Under the pieces are notes generated by a model, which was given only the letters and a program-made list of their open reading frames with translations, ran no database searches and was not told where the DNA came from. Positions 34,823 through 37,534 of a stretch of 37,534 nucleotides of DNA are shown here, piece by piece. Source of the stretch: Ignavibacteria bacterium (lineage in GTDB: Bacteria; Bacteroidota; Ignavibacteria; Kapaibacteriales; UBA4661); contig JAAFIV010000043.1 in NCBI GenBank assembly GCA_013298775.1, positions 1 through 37,534 on the forward strand. The letters are read 5' to 3'. The position numbers were made by a program, and so were the translations under genes. Position 1 is the first letter of the stretch, and every line of letters begins with the position of its first letter.

Positions 34823-36391
34823 TTATTCAAAAAGCGACTCGGTCTCGCGGGTAAAAGAAAGTAGTTGGGAAATGCGTCCGGGCTGCGCCCAATTACACGT
34901 GCCATCCATACGCTGGGATTGGAGAAAGGTCAGAATATGCGGATGTCGTAATGCCTCGCAAATGCGCTCTGCTTCTTCCAAAGAGTCCGCACAAATACTT
35001 GCGTGGAGGGCTTGATTTCCTTGCCATGCCTGCCCTGCCAGCGTTGCGAAGACACGAGGCGTAAATGTTTTCTGCCCAAATGCTTCCCACAAAACTTTAT
35101 ATGGCGCGAAACTATACGCTCCAACACCGAGTAATGCCCACCACAAGCCTTTTGTAACCAATGATTGAATAAGAGTCCCCTTGCGGGCTGTGAGGCGTTC
35201 TTGGTGCGCTGAAAGATAGTGCCACAGGGCATCGTGAGCCTGCACTTCCGCTTCTGTGAGTGGCTTACCGGTGTGCGTGTTGTGTGGAAGAAGTATCCAT
35301 TTATGCGGTATTGGAGCGGTTTCGCTAAAATTTATTTTGGTGGTAAGCGGATAGATACATTGCTTCGGTAATAACAATGGTGCGTTTGAGGCATTGCTTA
35401 CCCGCACCATTGCTGGGTTTTCGGTGTCAAGTTCGTATTGGTCAAAAATGAATACATCATTTGCTCCACACGTATTCGCGCCTTGTCGTGGTTTGGCTTT
35501 CTCAGGTAAAGAAATTTTCACAAAGCCTTGTATTGACGAGGCTTCTGCGCTCGTTGCTGTAACCGTTAATGGCGCGTTTTTGCGATACATTGGCTGCGCT
35601 GTCTGCTGCTTGAATCCCGTGCCATTAGCAATGTCGTCCGCAATAAAGTATGGAATGGGAAATTGCTGCTGCACGTCGCGCTGAAACGAGGCAAATCCGT
35701 AGCGCGTAGCAATGCCGTCGAAGATGTGATGCGGGTTGCAGTCGTAAATGCTTTGCACAGCAAAATCAATATTTTGCAAACGATACGAGCGAAACTGCTC
35801 ATGTGCGCCATCGTTCAAGAAAATAGACAACGGCAAGAAATAGTGCGCCTTTCCGCCCTTCTGAAGGTTTTTCACCAAAGTTTTTGCGATAATAAGCGCG
35901 GCAATATCCGCCCGCGAATTACCCAATAAAACATCGCCCGCAGAAGCAACCAAGCCATATTCATAAAACAATGGCTTGACAAGATTTTTATAGTCCGTCG
36001 GCAAATTCGTAAAGTTTTCCCATGGTGGGTTGCCGATGATAATATCCGCTTGCACGGGCGGCGCATTCAGCAAAATATCGGCGCAAACGAAATGTTCACG
36101 GGGAAAATCTATTCCAATATCAGCTTTCACAAGCGCGAAAAACTCTTCAACAAACGCTGCTTCGCGCTCTACGCCATGCAGCCGTGCCAGCATTGATGCG
36201 CTCACCAAGATATTCTGCTCTTGGGCAAGTTCTAGCATTGCCCGCAGAAACGCACCATTACCTGCCGTTGGGTCGAGGACGGACGCGCCTTCCAGCCATG
36301 CTTGAAACGCGCCTGTTTCTTGCAATGCCCATTTCGCCCATTTGAGAGGGGTGAAAATTGCGCCGAGTGGCTTGGGGTCTTGGTTTGTCAT
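34823..36391 (-). CDS. N6-adenine DNA methyltransferase (type II restriction-modification)
   Basis: A 522-residue enzyme. Motif I, binding S-adenosylmethionine, is VLDPTAGNGAFLRAM (38-52); the catalytic motif IV is IIIGNPPWENF (NPPW at 121-124), typical of adenine-N6 methylases with methylase domain first and target recognition after (gamma type). The C-terminal half (about 300-520) probably carries sequence specificity. The gene begins 6 bp after the stop of the predicted nuclease gene, which fits a restriction-modification operon. The recognition sequence cannot be read from the protein. Confidence 0.85.
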   Translation of the reverse strand: MTNQDPKPLGAIFTPLKWAKWALQETGAFQAWLEGASVLDPTAGNGAFLRAMLELAQEQNILVSASMLARLHGVEREAAFVEEFFALVKADIGIDFPREHFVCADILLNAPPVQADIIIGNPPWENFTNLPTDYKNLVKPLFYEYGLVASAGDVLLGNSRADIAALIIAKTLVKNLQKGGKAHYFLPLSIFLNDGAHEQFRSYRLQNIDFAVQSIYDCNPHHIFDGIATRYGFASFQRDVQQQFPIPYFIADDIANGTGFKQQTAQPMYRKNAPLTVTATSAEASSIQGFVKISLPEKAKPRQGANTCGANDVFIFDQYELDTENPAMVRVSNASNAPLLLPKQCIYPLTTKINFSETAPIPHKWILLPHNTHTGKPLTEAEVQAHDALWHYLSAHQERLTARKGTLIQSLVTKGLWWALLGVGAYSFAPYKVLWEAFGQKTFTPRVFATLAGQAWQGNQALHASICADSLEEAERICEALRHPHILTFLQSQRMDGTCNWAQPGRISQLLSFTRETESLFE

Positions 36392-36397
36392 TTATGA

Positions 36398-37078
36398 TTA
36401 GCGTGAAAATTTGAATGCCGTGTAGCCATTCGCTTTGAAATCTTGAAGCGATTTGATGCGTTTGTGTGCGTCGCGGCTTACCCGCTCGTAGTGCGTGATG
36501 GCAAGAGCCGTGAACATATCGTAAAACCTTGTTATTGAGCGATTCCACTCAATTTCTTCCCACACTTGATTCAGAGTGTAATTGAGCCTAACTTGACCAG
36601 TACCGAGATTTTCAATTCGATAACAATTCTCTGGAAGCAAGTGAAATGGCGCGACGCGAATATACTCCAAGTCTCGCCCGTTATGCTTGTCAGTGGATTG
36701 CGTATGCCCAAATTCCACAATCATAAACACGCCGTTATCGTTGGCAAGGAATTTGAGCAAATTCCCAATCGCACAGACACCACCGTCGGAATAGCGTGTA
36801 CTGTCAAGGTCTTTCGTCTTGACATCAAAACCAAACAAGACGGTATCACGCCTGCAAGCAAAATCAAAAATCGTTCTGCGCCCGGGAAGTTGCACAAAAT
36901 CAGTCTTCAATATTGTGCAGATTGATTCCCAGCTTTCGGTAATGCGCTTTTCAATCATTGCGCCAAAAGCCCGTGAATCCTCACGTGCGGAGATACCAGA
37001 TTGTAAATCGTCAAAAAGAGCGGTTATTTCGCGCTCAAAATTTTCACACAAACGCTGAAAATCTATTGTATCTGCCAT
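36398..37078 (-). CDS. Predicted type II restriction endonuclease (PD-(D/E)XK)
   Basis: A 226-residue protein beginning MADTIDFQRLCENF. A likely nuclease core is RTIFDFACRRDTVLFGFDVK (about 69-88), with D72 and D85-x-K87 as the metal-binding and catalytic residues. I do not recognise a named enzyme. The call rests on this motif plus position: 6 bp upstream of an adenine methylase and downstream of another. The ATG at 37078 is chosen because GGAGG lies eight bases before it; a GTG one codon earlier is possible. It overlaps the preceding fragment's stop (TGATG). Confidence 0.7.
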   Translation of the reverse strand: MADTIDFQRLCENFEREITALFDDLQSGISAREDSRAFGAMIEKRITESWESICTILKTDFVQLPGRRTIFDFACRRDTVLFGFDVKTKDLDSTRYSDGGVCAIGNLLKFLANDNGVFMIVEFGHTQSTDKHNGRDLEYIRVAPFHLLPENCYRIENLGTGQVRLNYTLNQVWEEIEWNRSITRFYDMFTALAITHYERVSRDAHKRIKSLQDFKANGYTAFKFSR

Positions 37079-37212
37079 CACATATTCCTCCGATACTGCC
37101 CACCAACCTCATACAACGCCCCCGAAATCTGCCCCAAACTGCACACCTTCGCCGCTTCCATCAGTTCGGCAAAGATGTTTTGATTGTTGATATAGGTTCG
37201 GTAGTTGCTCAT
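37078..37212 (-). pseudogene. Orphan C-terminal tail of a B12-dependent acyl-CoA mutase (IcmF/MCM type)
   Basis: A 44-codon frame from the ATG at 37212 to the natural C-terminus. It reads [20 protein letters not shown], then [14 protein letters not shown], which is the characteristic end of the IcmF/methylmalonyl-CoA mutase family (fused isobutyryl-CoA mutase). The catalytic barrel and B12 domain are absent. Its start overlaps the upstream methylase stop as ATGA and its stop overlaps the nuclease start as TGATG. The final codons supply the nuclease gene's GGAGG. I read it as a scar of a mutase gene replaced by the upstream methylase; a functional small peptide cannot be excluded. Confidence 0.75.
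37087..37091 (-). promoter_or_regulatory. Shine-Dalgarno of the nuclease gene, inside the mutase tail
   Basis: GGAGG on the minus strand, eight bases before the ATG at 37078. It is formed by the codons for the Arg-Arg of the terminal RRNM of the mutase tail, in a window where most starts lack such a site. Confidence 0.6.
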
Positions 37213-37534
37213 GGCGTGAGGAGTGAGTGAAAAATTTCGTTGAGTATTTGCACTGCTTCCGTTGTTTTTTGTCCCGTGTAATGATGTTGAAATATGCTTG
37301 CCAAGCATTGTTCAATTCGTTGTTCAGATTGAGCATCAATTACCGATAGATCCAGCACCAAAGAGGAGTTCAAGTCATTCGGCTCGAATTTTTCCAAGCC
37401 ATCACCATACTCACGACGATTATCGCGGAAGATTTCTTTGGCAACATCCGTGATGAGATACGCAAATAAGAGCTTTTCTTTGCCTTGCGCAAAAAGATTG
37501 GGATAAAAGCAGTGATACGCTGTCAAATTACGCA
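37209..37534 (-). CDS. C-terminal end of a DNA methyltransferase (runs off window)
   Basis: At least 108 codons are open to the window edge; the true start is outside. The text [20 protein letters not shown], then [20 protein letters not shown], matches the end of N6-adenine methylases of the Eco57I/TaqI type, where this region closes the target-recognition domain. A TTG near the edge is not a credible start. The stop overlaps the mutase tail (ATGA). Together with the nuclease and second methylase it suggests a two-methylase type II system, as needed for an asymmetric target. Confidence 0.7.
   Translation of the reverse strand, partial: RNLTAYHCFYPNLFAQGKEKLLFAYLITDVAKEIFRDNRREYGDGLEKFEPNDLNSSLVLDLSVIDAQSEQRIEQCLASIFQHHYTGQKTTEAVQILNEIFHSLLTP

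Noticed and set aside
34699-34905. Basic 68-codon frame at the end of the methylase gene
   Set aside because: Overlaps the methylase C-terminus in another frame; no similarity or start signal.

Overview
The window looks like a chromosomal segment of a bacterium from the Bacteroidota/Chlorobiota-Kapabacteria side of the FCB group. This is inferred from four things: a large SecA (1,062 aa) with an insertion-rich N-terminal half, a bacillithiol-type redox protein (YtxJ/BrxC family), a short-LID adenylate kinase, and gene starts that mostly lack a Shine-Dalgarno sequence. No marker settles the genus.

Layout. 1-2670 (minus): a tightly packed run of a putAbiC-like abortive-infection protein, a 22-codon ORF, DUF4160, DUF2442 and the start of metH. 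2855-10914 (minus): asnB, an NtrC-type sigma-54 response regulator with a Gly/Pro/Gln/Tyr-rich linker, comEC with pentapeptide repeats at both ends, a small hypothetical protein and a membrane acyltransferase-like protein. 11318-13643: miaA, diverging from a renalase-like flavoprotein. 13644-14111: a repeat nest in which a 227-bp MITE-like element splits a REP element. 14112-17736 (minus): a LolC/E-like permease and a chemotaxis receptor. 18205-24171: a bacilliredoxin, an aspartic protease, an exported PPC-domain protein, secA and two hypotheticals. 24312-27056: rpsD, tRNA-Thr(TGT) and a C-terminal processing protease. 27436-33233 (plus): adk, a second chemotaxis receptor, then atpD and atpC, which are separated by a terminator, a cupin and a Uma2 nuclease. 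33619-34506: dapF. 34823 to the end (minus): a restriction-modification locus made of the C-terminus of one methylase, an orphan C-terminal tail of a B12-dependent mutase, a PD-(D/E)XK nuclease and a second adenine methylase.

Housekeeping genes are mixed with several short-repeat families: (i) a 143-144 bp element with GTACAY termini and paired hairpins (two full copies, one hairpin-pair copy, one divergent copy with compensatory changes, one remnant); (ii) REP hairpins that carry G.T pairs at fixed stem positions; (iii) a CCCTC-rich REP; (iv) a 227-bp MITE with an 11-bp target duplication; (v) a 153-bp MITE-like element with a 5-bp duplication.

The most unexpected signal is an over-represented word, AGYATTGATGC, often extended to AGYATTGATGCGCT. 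It occurs in several genes and in all three reading frames, so protein coding does not explain it. With comEC present, a DNA-uptake-type or other chromosome-scale recognition role is worth testing.
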